From positions 1 to 34,187 of the forward strand of contig JBNMLE010000009.1 of NCBI GenBank assembly GCA_050874705.1: a stretch of DNA of 34,187 bases, read 5' to 3'. The position numbers were made by a program, and so were the translations under genes. This document shows positions 24,018 through 32,437 of this stretch, piece by piece; the first letter of the stretch is position 1; every line of letters starts with the position of its first letter. Under the pieces are notes generated by a model. That model made no database searches. It saw only the letters and a list, made by a program, of their open reading frames with translations, and was not told the origin of the DNA. Source of the DNA: Fiminaster sp050874705. GTDB lineage: Bacteria; Bacillota_I; Bacilli_A; RFN20; CAG-826.

Positions 24018-26066
24018 ATGAAAGAGTCTTATAAACCATTATTCACTCCTTGGAAAATTGGCAATGTAGAAATTAAAAACCGCATTGTTTTAACATCTAT
24101 GGGAGGCACATCAATTTTTGGTTGGATGGAACCATGTCATTTTGGTAAAGAAGCTGCTAAATTTTTGCTTGATAAAGCACAAAACAATGTTGGCTTAGTT
24201 CTTCCTGGTATCGCACCAATTCGTGATCCAATGCTTGGAAGATGGCTTTATACAAACAAAGGAATGTTTAAAAAACTAAAAAAATTCATGATTGAATTTC
24301 ACAAAACTGGTAGCAAAATGTTTGTTCAATTAACTGCCGGATTTGGTCGTTCTTTTGCGGTTAACGATTTAATGGAAAAAATTGTTAATAATAAAGTATT
24401 GAATGTACTTGCTAAACCAATTTTAAATGTCGAATATCTTTGTGCTGCTCCATCTGAACTTCCAAATAGATGGTCAGATAAAGTCCCTTCAAAACCTTTA
24501 ACAAAAAAGCAAATTGATAAAATGATTTATGCTTTTGCTCAAACTGCAAAACTTTGTAAAGATGCTGGAGTTGATGGCGTTGAAATTCACGCTGTTCACG
24601 AAGGATATTTACTTGATCAATTCACAATGAAATATACAAACCATAGAACAGATGAATATGGTGGTAGTTTTGAGAATAGATATCGTTTCCCTGTTGAAAT
24701 TGTAAAAGCTATTAAAAAAATATGTGGCGAAGATTACCCTGTTTCTTTACGCTATTCAGTTGTTAGTAAAACAAAAGGATTAAGAGAAGGTGCTCTTCCA
24801 GGAGAAGATTATGTTGAAGTCGGACGTGATATGGAAGAATCAGAAAAAGCCGCTAAATATCTTCAAGATGCTGGATATGATATGCTCAACTGCGATAACG
24901 GAACTTATGATGCTTGGTATTGGGCTCATCCACCAGGATATATGCCGACAAACTGCAATTTAGCGGAAGTTGAACATATTAAAAAATTCGTTGATATTCC
25001 TGTTGTTTGCGCTGGTAGAATGACTCCTGATGTTGCTGCAAAAGCAATTGAAGAAGGAAAAATTGATGGCATGGGTGTTGCTCGTCAATTCCTTGCTGAT
25101 TCGATGTGGGTCACAAAAATGATGGAAGATCGTGAAGAAGATATTAGACCTTGTATTTGTTGTCATAATGCTTGCTTTACAATGTGTCATTATAATGGCG
25201 TAGCCAATGATCAAGAATTAAGCGACGCTATTCATATGGCAAGATGCGCTCTTAATCCAGAGACAATGCAATCAAAGAAATATTATTTAAAACCAGCTAA
25301 AAAGGCAAAAAAAGTTGCTGTTATTGGTGGTGGTATTGGTGGTATGGAAGCCGCTCGCGTTCTTGCAATGCGTGGACATAGAGTTACCATTTATGAAAAG
25401 AGTGGTGAATTAGGCGGAATATTTATCGCTGCAGCTGCACCATCATTTAAAGAAAAAGATCGTCAATTGATTGAATGGTACAAGCGTGAAATTGCTAAAC
25501 TTCCTATTGAAGTTAAATTAAATACAGAAATTAAAGATGTTTCTAAACTCGACGCTGATGAAATAATTGTTGCTACAGGCGCAAAAGCTAGAAAGATTAA
25601 TGTTGAAGGTAATGATAAAGCGATTGAAGCATGTGATTATTTATTAAATAAAAAGCAAGTTGGCGATACAGTTGTTATCGTTGGTGGTGGTCTTACAGGT
25701 TGTGAAATTGCCTATGATTTATATCTTAAAGGCAAAAAACCAATTATTGTTGAGATGAAAAATGATTTAATCGCTGTTAAAGGCGTTTGTTTAGCAAATT
25801 CATCATATTTGAGAGATTTCTTCAAATTAAATAAAGTTGAAGTTCATCTTGAAACTGCGTTAAGCAAAATTGATGATAGTGGCGTTGTTGTTAAAGGAAA
25901 AGATGGAAAAGAATTCTCCATTGCCGCTGATAGCGTAATCCTTTCAGTTGGTTATATTCCAACTCCTCTTGCCACTAAAGGCGTCCATGTTGTTGGAGAT
26001 TGTTCTAAAGTAGGAAATCTAAGGACAGTTATCTGGCAAGCTTGGGATGTTGCAATGAAAATATAA
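24018..26066 (+). CDS. Fe-S flavoprotein of the 2,4-dienoyl-CoA / 2-enoate reductase family
   Basis: The start at 24018 follows GGAGGA; an upstream in-frame ATG at 23994 is rejected. The 682-residue protein has an N-terminal Old Yellow Enzyme-type FMN barrel (about 1-370; LFTPWKIGNVEIKNRIV, GVDGVEIHAVHEGYLLDQF with the active-site His pair region, GGSFENRYRF). A 4Fe-4S cysteine cluster follows (Cys379, 381, 382, 386, 390 in PCICCHNACFTMC, and Cys410). The C-terminal FAD/NAD half carries two Rossmann motifs (VAVIGGGIGGMEAARV, VVIVGGGLTGCEIA). The order and length match FadH and the bile-acid enzymes BaiCD/BaiH. These reduce carbon-carbon double bonds next to carbonyls. The substrate cannot be told from sequence. 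Likely anaerobic and cytoplasmic. It is transcribed alone and ended by a strong terminator. Confidence 0.85.
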   Translation: MKESYKPLFTPWKIGNVEIKNRIVLTSMGGTSIFGWMEPCHFGKEAAKFLLDKAQNNVGLVLPGIAPIRDPMLGRWLYTNKGMFKKLKKFMIEFHKTGSKMFVQLTAGFGRSFAVNDLMEKIVNNKVLNVLAKPILNVEYLCAAPSELPNRWSDKVPSKPLTKKQIDKMIYAFAQTAKLCKDAGVDGVEIHAVHEGYLLDQFTMKYTNHRTDEYGGSFENRYRFPVEIVKAIKKICGEDYPVSLRYSVVSKTKGLREGALPGEDYVEVGRDMEESEKAAKYLQDAGYDMLNCDNGTYDAWYWAHPPGYMPTNCNLAEVEHIKKFVDIPVVCAGRMTPDVAAKAIEEGKIDGMGVARQFLADSMWVTKMMEDREEDIRPCICCHNACFTMCHYNGVANDQELSDAIHMARCALNPETMQSKKYYLKPAKKAKKVAVIGGGIGGMEAARVLAMRGHRVTIYEKSGELGGIFIAAAAPSFKEKDRQLIEWYKREIAKLPIEVKLNTEIKDVSKLDADEIIVATGAKARKINVEGNDKAIEACDYLLNKKQVGDTVVIVGGGLTGCEIAYDLYLKGKKPIIVEMKNDLIAVKGVCLANSSYLRDFFKLNKVEVHLETALSKIDDSGVVVKGKDGKEFSIAADSVILSVGYIPTPLATKGVHVVGDCSKVGNLRTVIWQAWDVAMKI

Positions 26067-26075
26067 TTTAATAAG

Positions 26076-26114
26076 AAAAAAGCATTTCTTGGATCAAACT
26101 TGAAATGCTTTTTA
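26076..26114. terminator. Bidirectional terminator between convergent flavoprotein genes
   Basis: A perfect 12-bp stem (AAAAAGCATTTC and GAAATGCTTTTT) with a 13-base loop is flanked by A and T runs. It serves the genes ending at 26066 (plus) and 26120 (minus). Confidence 0.9.
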
Positions 26115-26119
26115 TTTGA

Positions 26120-27238
26120 CTAATTTATTTTTAATGCTGATAAAATCGCAAATGTTAAATTATATCCGCCACAAGGGCCATCAATATTTAATATTTCCCC
26201 AGCAAAATAAACATTATTTTCAATCTTTGAAGACATGTCTTTGTTTATATTATCTAAAGATAATCCGCCAACAGAAACCTGAGAAAATTCAAAATCATAT
26301 AATGATTCAAAATTAAAAGTTAAATTAGTTAAAGAAGAAACAATATCTAGTTTATTATCTAATATATATTTCTTTAATAATGGATGAGCGTATTCATTTA
26401 AAAATATTTCTTTTCCATTATTTTTAAGTTCATCCGTTAATATTTCTTTTGTTATATTAGGAAGAGTGTTAATTGATATTTTATATTGATGAGAAATATC
26501 TCTAGCAATTAAAGAAGCAATATTGAATATAACAATGCCACTTAAACCATGCTTTTTAAATAAAACTTCTCCTTCTTCTTGATGAAATAACTTATTATCT
26601 TTAAAAAGAGAAACAGTGCCTTTAATTCTTAATCCATCTAATTGTTTTGTATTTTCACTTGTATTAATTGGACATAATCCTGGATATATATTTGTAATCT
26701 TATAGTTATGTTTTTTTAAAACATCAAATATCTTTCCATCGCTTCCTAATTTAGGAGATGATTTTCCACCAGTGGTGATAACTAGCTTATCACATGCATA
26801 TTTGTTTTTATTTGTAATGACATTTATTTGACTATTAACGATATTGTAATCTTGTAGTTCTTCATCAACATGAATTTTTATTCCTAATTTATATATTTCG
26901 TTTAAAAATGCGTTTCTAATTGTTTCTGAAGATTCGGTTATCGGATAAATTAGTCCGTTTATATTTTTTGTTTTTATATGAAGACTTTTAAGAAAATCAT
27001 CAATTTTTACAAAATAATCATCATTAAATAAATCTTTAATATAAGTTGGATTATTAAATTTAGAAAAATCAATCACCGAGTTCGATATATTACATTTTCC
27101 ATTACCTGTTGCTAAGATTTTTTTAAAAGGTTTGTTTAAATGCTCAATAATTAAAATTTCAGCATCTTTATATTTTCTTTTTAAATTAATAGAAGAAGTG
27201 AGTCCGCTCGTTCCAGCACCAATAACAATAATTTTCAT
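26120..27238 (-). CDS. HI0933-family NAD(P)/FAD-dependent oxidoreductase
   Basis: The 372-residue flavoprotein begins with an FAD-binding Rossmann motif (VIGAGTSGLTSSI). It has the family signature KKILATGNGKCNISNS near residues 40-55, a second conserved segment KLVITTGGKSSPKLGSDG, and a C-terminal FAGEILNIDGPCGGYNLTFA segment that closes the FAD site. The family (PF03486; YhiN, BaiN) includes BaiN, implicated in bile-acid dehydroxylation in gut clostridia, but most members have no known substrate. The length is slightly short for the family. It is the second gene of an operon, beginning 3 bases after the XRE regulator gene. Confidence 0.85.
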   Translation of the reverse strand: MKIIVIGAGTSGLTSSINLKRKYKDAEILIIEHLNKPFKKILATGNGKCNISNSVIDFSKFNNPTYIKDLFNDDYFVKIDDFLKSLHIKTKNINGLIYPITESSETIRNAFLNEIYKLGIKIHVDEELQDYNIVNSQINVITNKNKYACDKLVITTGGKSSPKLGSDGKIFDVLKKHNYKITNIYPGLCPINTSENTKQLDGLRIKGTVSLFKDNKLFHQEEGEVLFKKHGLSGIVIFNIASLIARDISHQYKISINTLPNITKEILTDELKNNGKEIFLNEYAHPLLKKYILDNKLDIVSSLTNLTFNFESLYDFEFSQVSVGGLSLDNINKDMSSKIENNVYFAGEILNIDGPCGGYNLTFAILSALKIN

Positions 27239-27241
27239 AAA

Positions 27242-27853
27242 TTAACGCATATTTGAAAGAAGTATTATTCCTATTTGAACAGGAATACCAACAAAATATA
27301 TATACCAAACATTTTGATTTAAGAATTGTAAATAAAAAGCGGTAATAATTGCCCATACAAACAAAGAGCTTAATATCATTTGAGATATTTTATTCTTTTT
27401 CCATTCGCGTCTTACAAGCACAAATGAAACTAAAAAGCATAAAGAAGCCGCCCAAACAAACCCTTGCCAATATGGATAAATTTGATGGGACAATATTTCG
27501 ACTCCGTTAGTGTAGGAAATACATGACCACACAAACACAACAGTGGCAATTAAAACAATAACTATGTTAACAAGTAAGATCATTATAATTTTGTTATAAA
27601 GCTTATTCTTTGATTTCTTTGTATTGATTTCCGCGACCTTTTCGTTTGGAGTAATTAGATAATCAACAGTGACTCCATAATAATCTGCAATATCTTTTAA
27701 AACATCGACACTTGGAATAGCTTGGCCAAGTTCCCATTTAGATATTGTCTTGTCACTATAATTTATTTGTTGGGCAAGTTGTTGTTGAGTAAGCCCACTT
27801 TTCTTTCTAAGTTCAATCAAATTTGACGCAACTATTTCATTTAATTTTTCCAT
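27242..27853 (-). CDS. XRE-family regulator with four-helix membrane domain
   Basis: The 203-residue protein has an N-terminal XRE helix-turn-helix (residues 8-65; LRKKSGLTQQQLAQQI, KTISKWELGQAIPSV, YGVTVDYLI). A Lys/Asn linker and four hydrophobic helices follow at about 85-108, 128-147, 157-176 and 179-200. DNA binding from a membrane-anchored protein is implied, and the membrane part may sense an envelope signal. It diverges from a surface-protein operon whose -10 region contains a 14-bp palindrome, a plausible target site. The start codon is 6 bases after its -10 box and lacks a Shine-Dalgarno. It is the first gene of an operon with the HI0933-type flavoprotein. Confidence 0.85.
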   Translation of the reverse strand: MEKLNEIVASNLIELRKKSGLTQQQLAQQINYSDKTISKWELGQAIPSVDVLKDIADYYGVTVDYLITPNEKVAEINTKKSKNKLYNKIIMILLVNIVIVLIATVVFVWSCISYTNGVEILSHQIYPYWQGFVWAASLCFLVSFVLVRREWKKNKISQMILSSLFVWAIITAFYLQFLNQNVWYIYFVGIPVQIGIILLSNMR

Positions 27854-27859
27854 ACTATG

Positions 27860-27888
27860 ATTTTATTAAATTCTATTGCTTATATCAA
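27860..27888 (-). promoter_or_regulatory. Promoter of the XRE regulator operon, predicted leaderless
   Basis: On the minus strand, TTGATA (27888-27883), a 17-base spacer and TAAAAT (27865-27860) form a promoter. Exactly 6 bases separate it from the ATG at 27853, with no Shine-Dalgarno. Confidence 0.75.
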
Positions 27889-27933
27889 TTTTTAATGAAA
27901 TTGTTTCGATTGTTGCTTATGTTCTCTTTTTTT

Positions 27934-28002
27934 GAGAATAGTAAAAATCATTCTCGAGAGATTAGAGTTGTCTCTTTGTTAAAGAAAAACAAGCTCTCTT
28001 TT
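27934..28002 (+). other. Hairpin-rich stretch between divergent operons
   Basis: Two inverted repeats are nested here: GAGAAT/ATTCTC (27934-27939 with 27950-27955), and GAGAG at 27956-27960 with CTCTC at 27994-27998 followed by T5. A TTGT/ACAA pair lies inside the larger loop. The second resembles a terminator but lies upstream of the next promoter, so it may end a small RNA. This is weak evidence, and no gene is seen. Confidence 0.25.
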
Positions 28003-28018
28003 TATACATATGTATAAT
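28003..28018 (+). promoter_or_regulatory. -10 box with overlapping 14-bp palindrome before the surface-protein operon
   Basis: TATACATATGTATA (28003-28016) is a perfect palindrome whose right edge merges into the TATAAT -10 box (28013-28018). A protein bound here would block transcription of the genes beginning at 28038. The divergent XRE regulator is the obvious candidate. No good -35 box is present at the right spacing. Confidence 0.55.
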
Positions 28019-28037
28019 ATGCACCGAGGATAGAAAA

Positions 28038-29045
28038 GTGATGAACATATTTAAAGAAGATCCTAAAACAAAAAAAGGTAAAGCATTATTATTAACAAGT
28101 TTCGCATTAGGTGGTTTAGTCATCGGTGGCGGACTTGGAGTCCTTTTTTCTTATTTAATAAAAAATCCAAAAGTCGATATGTCAAAAGTATCGGTTAAAA
28201 ATGATGTTTATGATGTTCAAGAACTTCAAAGGAAAGTCCAAAAATCAATTGCTGATGGAAAAGATGTAACTCAAGAATATTCATTATCTGAAATTGCTCA
28301 TTATGCACTTGATAATTTCACTCTTGCTGAAAATAGTGTTGCTATTGGATATGGTTTTGCGGATGCCGCTGTAAAGCTTGATATTAGAAATTTTACAATT
28401 AAAAATGGCGATAAATTTATGGAGGAAGCTTTATCAAAAAGTCTTCCTGGTGCGATGATTGATATAAGAGTTTGCCAACGCGATTATCAAGATGGAGTAA
28501 ATAACGATTCTCCTATAAAAAGTTATCTTGGTGATGTAAAAGATGCTGAGCATCCAAATTATGATAATCCAACGATAAATGATTACACCGCAGAAACATA
28601 TAAAGACAAATTTGGTAAAACTCTTGACGATCCAAGCGTTTATGTTGTTTCCTCAAAAACAATTTTGACTGATACAGTGACTCAAAAAGGTTCTGATGGA
28701 CAACCAATAATGGGTGCTTCATGTATTAGTAAAGTTGAAGGTGGTTATAAACTTTACATGGAACTTAATACCACAACCGGTGTGGCCAAATATTATAAAA
28801 GAATGATTAATCTTTCTGGATCAAATGTATCTTCATTTAGTTATATTCACCTTACATACAATTTGAATGATAATTTAGAGTTAGTTTCATCATTTGTTGA
28901 AGAATATTATTCCGCCGGAATTGGAAATGTTCAATCAAATGTTAAAGGCACTCTTACTACATATTTCTTTAAGGACACTAATGATTATGTGATTCCTGAC
29001 ATCAATTCATATGTAACTTATCCTGAGGAGGGAAAATTAAGATGA
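28038..29045 (+). CDS. Membrane-anchored surface protein, first gene of a two-gene operon
   Basis: The 335-residue product begins at GTG 28038 or ATG 28041 (RBS GAGGA at 28026-28030). A Lys-rich N-terminus precedes one membrane helix at about 17-41 (GGLVIGGGLGVLFSYL). The remaining 290 residues are predicted extracellular, with KVSVKNDVYDVQELQRKVQ, an acidic middle region and beta-rich stretches near the C-terminus (VSSFSYIHLTYNLNDNLELVSSF). I do not recognise the family. It overlaps the next gene by 4 bases (ATGA), so they are co-translated and probably work together at the envelope. Its TGA stop is followed in frame by TAA. Confidence 0.7.
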   Translation: MMNIFKEDPKTKKGKALLLTSFALGGLVIGGGLGVLFSYLIKNPKVDMSKVSVKNDVYDVQELQRKVQKSIADGKDVTQEYSLSEIAHYALDNFTLAENSVAIGYGFADAAVKLDIRNFTIKNGDKFMEEALSKSLPGAMIDIRVCQRDYQDGVNNDSPIKSYLGDVKDAEHPNYDNPTINDYTAETYKDKFGKTLDDPSVYVVSSKTILTDTVTQKGSDGQPIMGASCISKVEGGYKLYMELNTTTGVAKYYKRMINLSGSNVSSFSYIHLTYNLNDNLELVSSFVEEYYSAGIGNVQSNVKGTLTTYFFKDTNDYVIPDINSYVTYPEEGKLR

Positions 29046-32000
29046 TAAATAAAAAAATATTTTTATACGGTTCAATATTTGTTCTTGTTGGAGGTGTTGG
29101 TGCTACAGCAGGATATCTTTTAGGACCTTCAAAAACAGTTGATGGTGTTTTAAACGCTAACGATGGAGGAGATGATGAAGAAGGCGGATTTGTTCCTGTT
29201 GAACTTTCTCCTTCGGCTAAATTTATTAGTTCCCTTTCAGAGATGAAAACTCTTGATGGAGAAGCTTCTATTTCTCTTTCTTATGGTGAATATAACTTCG
29301 ATTTAACAATTAATGAATTAAATTTAACTCTCGAAACTCTTGATAATGTTAATGCATATGTTGATGCAACACTTAAATATAATGATGTTGTTTCTCCAAT
29401 TAATGTTACTTATGTTGATAACACAGTTTATGCTTCACTTTTAGGAATAAATGCTAAATTTGAAGTATCTGAATTTACAAAAATTAGCGATCTTCTCGAT
29501 TATTTTAATGTAGAGATTTCTCTTCCTGAACAATTCCAAAATATCGACATGAATTATTTGATAAATAAACTTGGAGAAATGGAATATAAAGAAAATGAAG
29601 ATGGATATGAATATTGTTTAAAGATTATCGAGGAAGCTCCTATCTATTTTTATAGTGATAAAGATTATAATTTTAAAGCCTTAAAAGCGGATATTTCTTT
29701 TGAAGGTTTATCCTTAAAATTAGACGCTGCGCTTAATTCTGGATTTACATATACTGAAGAAAACAAAATTAATGCTCCTTTAGATAAAGATTTATATAAC
29801 AATGTATCAAATGTCATTCCTTTAGCAAGACATATTGGTGACCTATTAAACCAAAAGCAATTCAATTTATCATTAAATGGCGATATTAAATTAAGAGATG
29901 ATTATTCTATTTCCATTAATGGTTCAACTCAATTTGATATAGAACAAAAATCTGGATTAGCAAAATTAGTTATTAATGAGCACCATAAAGACGGCGAATT
30001 TGCTCATAATATCGATTTAGATATATCTAAAGATGATGTCATATTTAATTATAATGATTCTTTAAAAGGCAAATTAGCTTTTGAAAATGTAAATGATATT
30101 ATCAACGCAATTAAAGTGTTAATGAATAACTTTGAAACCGTTGATATTGAAAATACTCTTAATTTTTTAATGTCAAAAATTGATGGTACAGTTATTAAAG
30201 ATGTCATTGATGGTAAATACGAATCCTTACTTAATAATGTATTAAAAAATGTAGCCTTAAATGAAAATAGTGTTTCATTCTCAATTGATAAATCAATATT
30301 AGGTCTTGATAATGATGTAGATTTTGAAGTTTTATTTAACGAAGAAAAGATTTCCTCATTATCTATTAGGAATTTATCAATTTCATCAAAAGTTATAAAC
30401 TTAAGTTTAGCTTTAAATGATTATGATGAAAATTATAAAACATCAATCGATAGAAATGACTCATCTTCCTATAGCGATTATTCAAACATTGTTCCATTAG
30501 TAAAAGGATTAAATGCTTTAATCGCTCAAGAAAAGCGTTACGCAATCGGATTTGAAGGTTCATTAACAAGCAGCGAAAAACAATATGGATTGTCTTTTAA
30601 CGGAAAAGCAAGATTTGATATTGAAAACCCTGATGCAACTAAACAAAGTGGTGATGGTGAAATTACTATTATTGAAAATGAATCTAAATATGATCCAAAA
30701 CCATCACATAATGTAAAAGTTGCTGTTAATGGTACAGATGCATTATTTGAATATAATAATTCACTCCATGGCAAATTCACTGTCCAAACATTAAGAGATA
30801 TGTTTGGTGTTGCGTTTGATTTATTAGAAGATCAAAATTCACGCATTTATCAATGGTTTGGCGAAATGATTGATAATATGAATGAAACAATCGTCATGCG
30901 CATTGTTAATGGCGAATTTGAATTATTGTTCCATAACATTATTAAAGAAATTTCTCTTAATAATAATGAGATGAATATATCCATTAGTGGCGCTATATTT
31001 AATCTCGATACTGACATTAATATTAAAATTGGATTTAGCGGAGAAAAGATTTCATCAATCGAACTTGTAGACTTTAATTTTGACAAATATACAATTGGAC
31101 TTAAGGCTAATATTCTTGATTATGAAACAAGTGAAACTGTTGTTGCAGATCCAAATGAAGTTAAATATTATGATTTCTCAGAAATTAAGACATTATTAAA
31201 ACTTGGAATAAATGTAGCTAATTTAGATTACTTCCATATAACAGGTAATGTTTCAATGACTCTAAAATTAGGAAGCGTTGATTTGAAAGGACTTGCAAAT
31301 TTAAAGAATTTACCAATTGATTTAGAAGTTTTTGAAAATAATGGTGATATCACTTTAAGAGGCACAATTAGCAATATTCCTCAACAAACCATTATGAATG
31401 GAGGAGTTAATACACAGAAAAAGAGAGTAGATTTCTATTACAAAGATAATTACGTCTACATCGAAAGAACTGATAACGTAAAAACAGAATGGTGGCATGT
31501 AGGTGAAACTAAAAATTATACAAAAACCACATTAGATGATTTCATGAATAATATTCTTGATTACACTTTAGGATTTGGACTTGGAATGAATTACAGCAGT
31601 TCTATATGGTCATCAATAAAAGGTGCGATGAGCGAACAAAAAGAACGCACAACTCCAATTGATTACAGCAAAATCTTAACTAATTTCCTTTATACAAATG
31701 GCCAAAATGATTATGGCGAACATCGTTGGGATCTTGGATTAAATATGGCTGAACTTACAAATAATAGCGATATGAAATCATGTGATATCTCATTATTTGG
31801 TAAGAAGAGTGATTTCTATGATATCGACAAAAAAACAAATGAACAAATTTATAAAGATTATCTATCTCATTTAACATTTGGAATGTTTATTGATACTGGT
31901 TCATTTAGTGTTGATATCGGCGCTAACCTTGATTTAGTTGATGTTGATCCAAATATCACATATAACGATTTTGAAACTAATGAGAAGACCTCAAAAGGAT

Positions 32001-32059
32001 TTAAAGCTATTATTGACTACGCAAATGCGCACGTAGATGATAAACCTTTGTCAATTTAA
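29042..32059 (+). CDS. 1005-residue membrane-anchored surface protein with tandem repeats
   Basis: An N-terminal membrane helix (residues 6-28) precedes an acidic linker (DGGDDEEGG) and a long extracellular part. The ectodomain is built of repeats of about 228 residues, starting near 253 (NVSNVIPLARHIGDLLNQKQFNLSLNG), near 480 (YSNIVPLVKGLNALIAQEKRYAIGFEG) and, incomplete, near 710 (DFSEIKTLLKLGINVANLDYFHITG). A diverged first unit lies near 59. Each unit alternates beta strands (SLSLNGDIKL, YSISINGSTQFD) with a helix. The unit resembles lipid-binding beta-sheet proteins of the LolA/LppX kind in its strand pattern, but this is only an impression. The family is unknown. The gene overlaps the previous one by 4 bases. 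A tRNA promoter lies across its last codons. Confidence 0.75.
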   Translation: MINKKIFLYGSIFVLVGGVGATAGYLLGPSKTVDGVLNANDGGDDEEGGFVPVELSPSAKFISSLSEMKTLDGEASISLSYGEYNFDLTINELNLTLETLDNVNAYVDATLKYNDVVSPINVTYVDNTVYASLLGINAKFEVSEFTKISDLLDYFNVEISLPEQFQNIDMNYLINKLGEMEYKENEDGYEYCLKIIEEAPIYFYSDKDYNFKALKADISFEGLSLKLDAALNSGFTYTEENKINAPLDKDLYNNVSNVIPLARHIGDLLNQKQFNLSLNGDIKLRDDYSISINGSTQFDIEQKSGLAKLVINEHHKDGEFAHNIDLDISKDDVIFNYNDSLKGKLAFENVNDIINAIKVLMNNFETVDIENTLNFLMSKIDGTVIKDVIDGKYESLLNNVLKNVALNENSVSFSIDKSILGLDNDVDFEVLFNEEKISSLSIRNLSISSKVINLSLALNDYDENYKTSIDRNDSSSYSDYSNIVPLVKGLNALIAQEKRYAIGFEGSLTSSEKQYGLSFNGKARFDIENPDATKQSGDGEITIIENESKYDPKPSHNVKVAVNGTDALFEYNNSLHGKFTVQTLRDMFGVAFDLLEDQNSRIYQWFGEMIDNMNETIVMRIVNGEFELLFHNIIKEISLNNNEMNISISGAIFNLDTDINIKIGFSGEKISSIELVDFNFDKYTIGLKANILDYETSETVVADPNEVKYYDFSEIKTLLKLGINVANLDYFHITGNVSMTLKLGSVDLKGLANLKNLPIDLEVFENNGDITLRGTISNIPQQTIMNGGVNTQKKRVDFYYKDNYVYIERTDNVKTEWWHVGETKNYTKTTLDDFMNNILDYTLGFGLGMNYSSSIWSSIKGAMSEQKERTTPIDYSKILTNFLYTNGQNDYGEHRWDLGLNMAELTNNSDMKSCDISLFGKKSDFYDIDKKTNEQIYKDYLSHLTFGMFIDTGSFSVDIGANLDLVDVDPNITYNDFETNEKTSKGFKAIIDYANAHVDDKPLSI

Positions 32060-32076
32060 TAAAAACAAAATATAAT
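32048..32076 (+). promoter_or_regulatory. Promoter of tRNA-Arg, overlapping the upstream gene end
   Basis: TTGTCA at 32048-32053, a 17-base spacer and TATAAT at 32071-32076 form a strong promoter. It starts inside the last codons of the surface-protein gene (stop at 32057-32059). The predicted transcript begins about 3 bases before the tRNA. Confidence 0.75.
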
Positions 32077-32085
32077 TATGGCATT

Positions 32086-32162
32086 GCCCCAATAGCGCAA
32101 CTGGATAGAGTACTTGACTTCGAATCAAGGGGTTACGGGTTCGATTCCTGTTTGGGGCGCCA
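32086..32162 (+). tRNA. tRNA-Arg (anticodon TCG) with encoded CCA
   Basis: The 77-base gene folds with an acceptor stem GCCCCAA/TTGGGGC, an anticodon stem CTTGA/TCAAG around loop CTTCGAA (anticodon TCG, reading CGN arginine codons), and a T stem ACGGG/CCTGT around TTCGATT. The discriminator G and CCA are encoded. The D stem is GCGC/GAGT, with one G-A mismatch. Its own promoter lies upstream and a terminator downstream. Confidence 0.93.
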
Positions 32163-32176
32163 TAGATGAATAAAAC

Positions 32177-32205
32177 GAACCTTGAAAATTAATCAGGGTT
32201 CTTTT
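32177..32205 (+). terminator. Rho-independent terminator after tRNA-Arg
   Basis: A nine-base-pair stem (GAACCTTGA at 32177-32185, TCAGGGTTC at 32193-32201, one T-G pair) with a seven-base loop is followed by T4. The next 200 bases, up to the methyltransferase promoter, are AT-rich and contain nothing I can name. Confidence 0.85.
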
Positions 32206-32412
32206 GATTAAAGGTTGAATAGTAAAATAAAAAAGTATTTTACGTAAATGCAAAAATCTAGTTTATTACTTTTTTATTAAAAACTAATTAAAATTGTAAA
32301 TATCTATAAACTAATTAACAAAAAACAATTTAAAATATTTAATTCGCTACGAAATAGTTTTATTCAAATTAATCAGTGTTAATAAAATTATACTTAAGAA
32401 AAAAGAGCAATT

Positions 32413-32421
32413 TGATATAAT
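32413..32421 (+). promoter_or_regulatory. Extended -10 promoter of the restriction-modification locus
   Basis: TGATATAAT is a consensus extended -10 box ending at 32421, leaving a leader of about 10 bases with a weak ACAGG ribosome-binding site before the ATG at 32438. Confidence 0.5.
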
Positions 32422-32437
32422 AATCACAGGATTCAAA

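Noticed and set aside
27823..28017. Plus-strand ORF of 64 residues opposite the XRE gene start
   Set aside because: It overlaps the XRE promoter and start on the other strand and has no ribosome-binding site or recognisable product.
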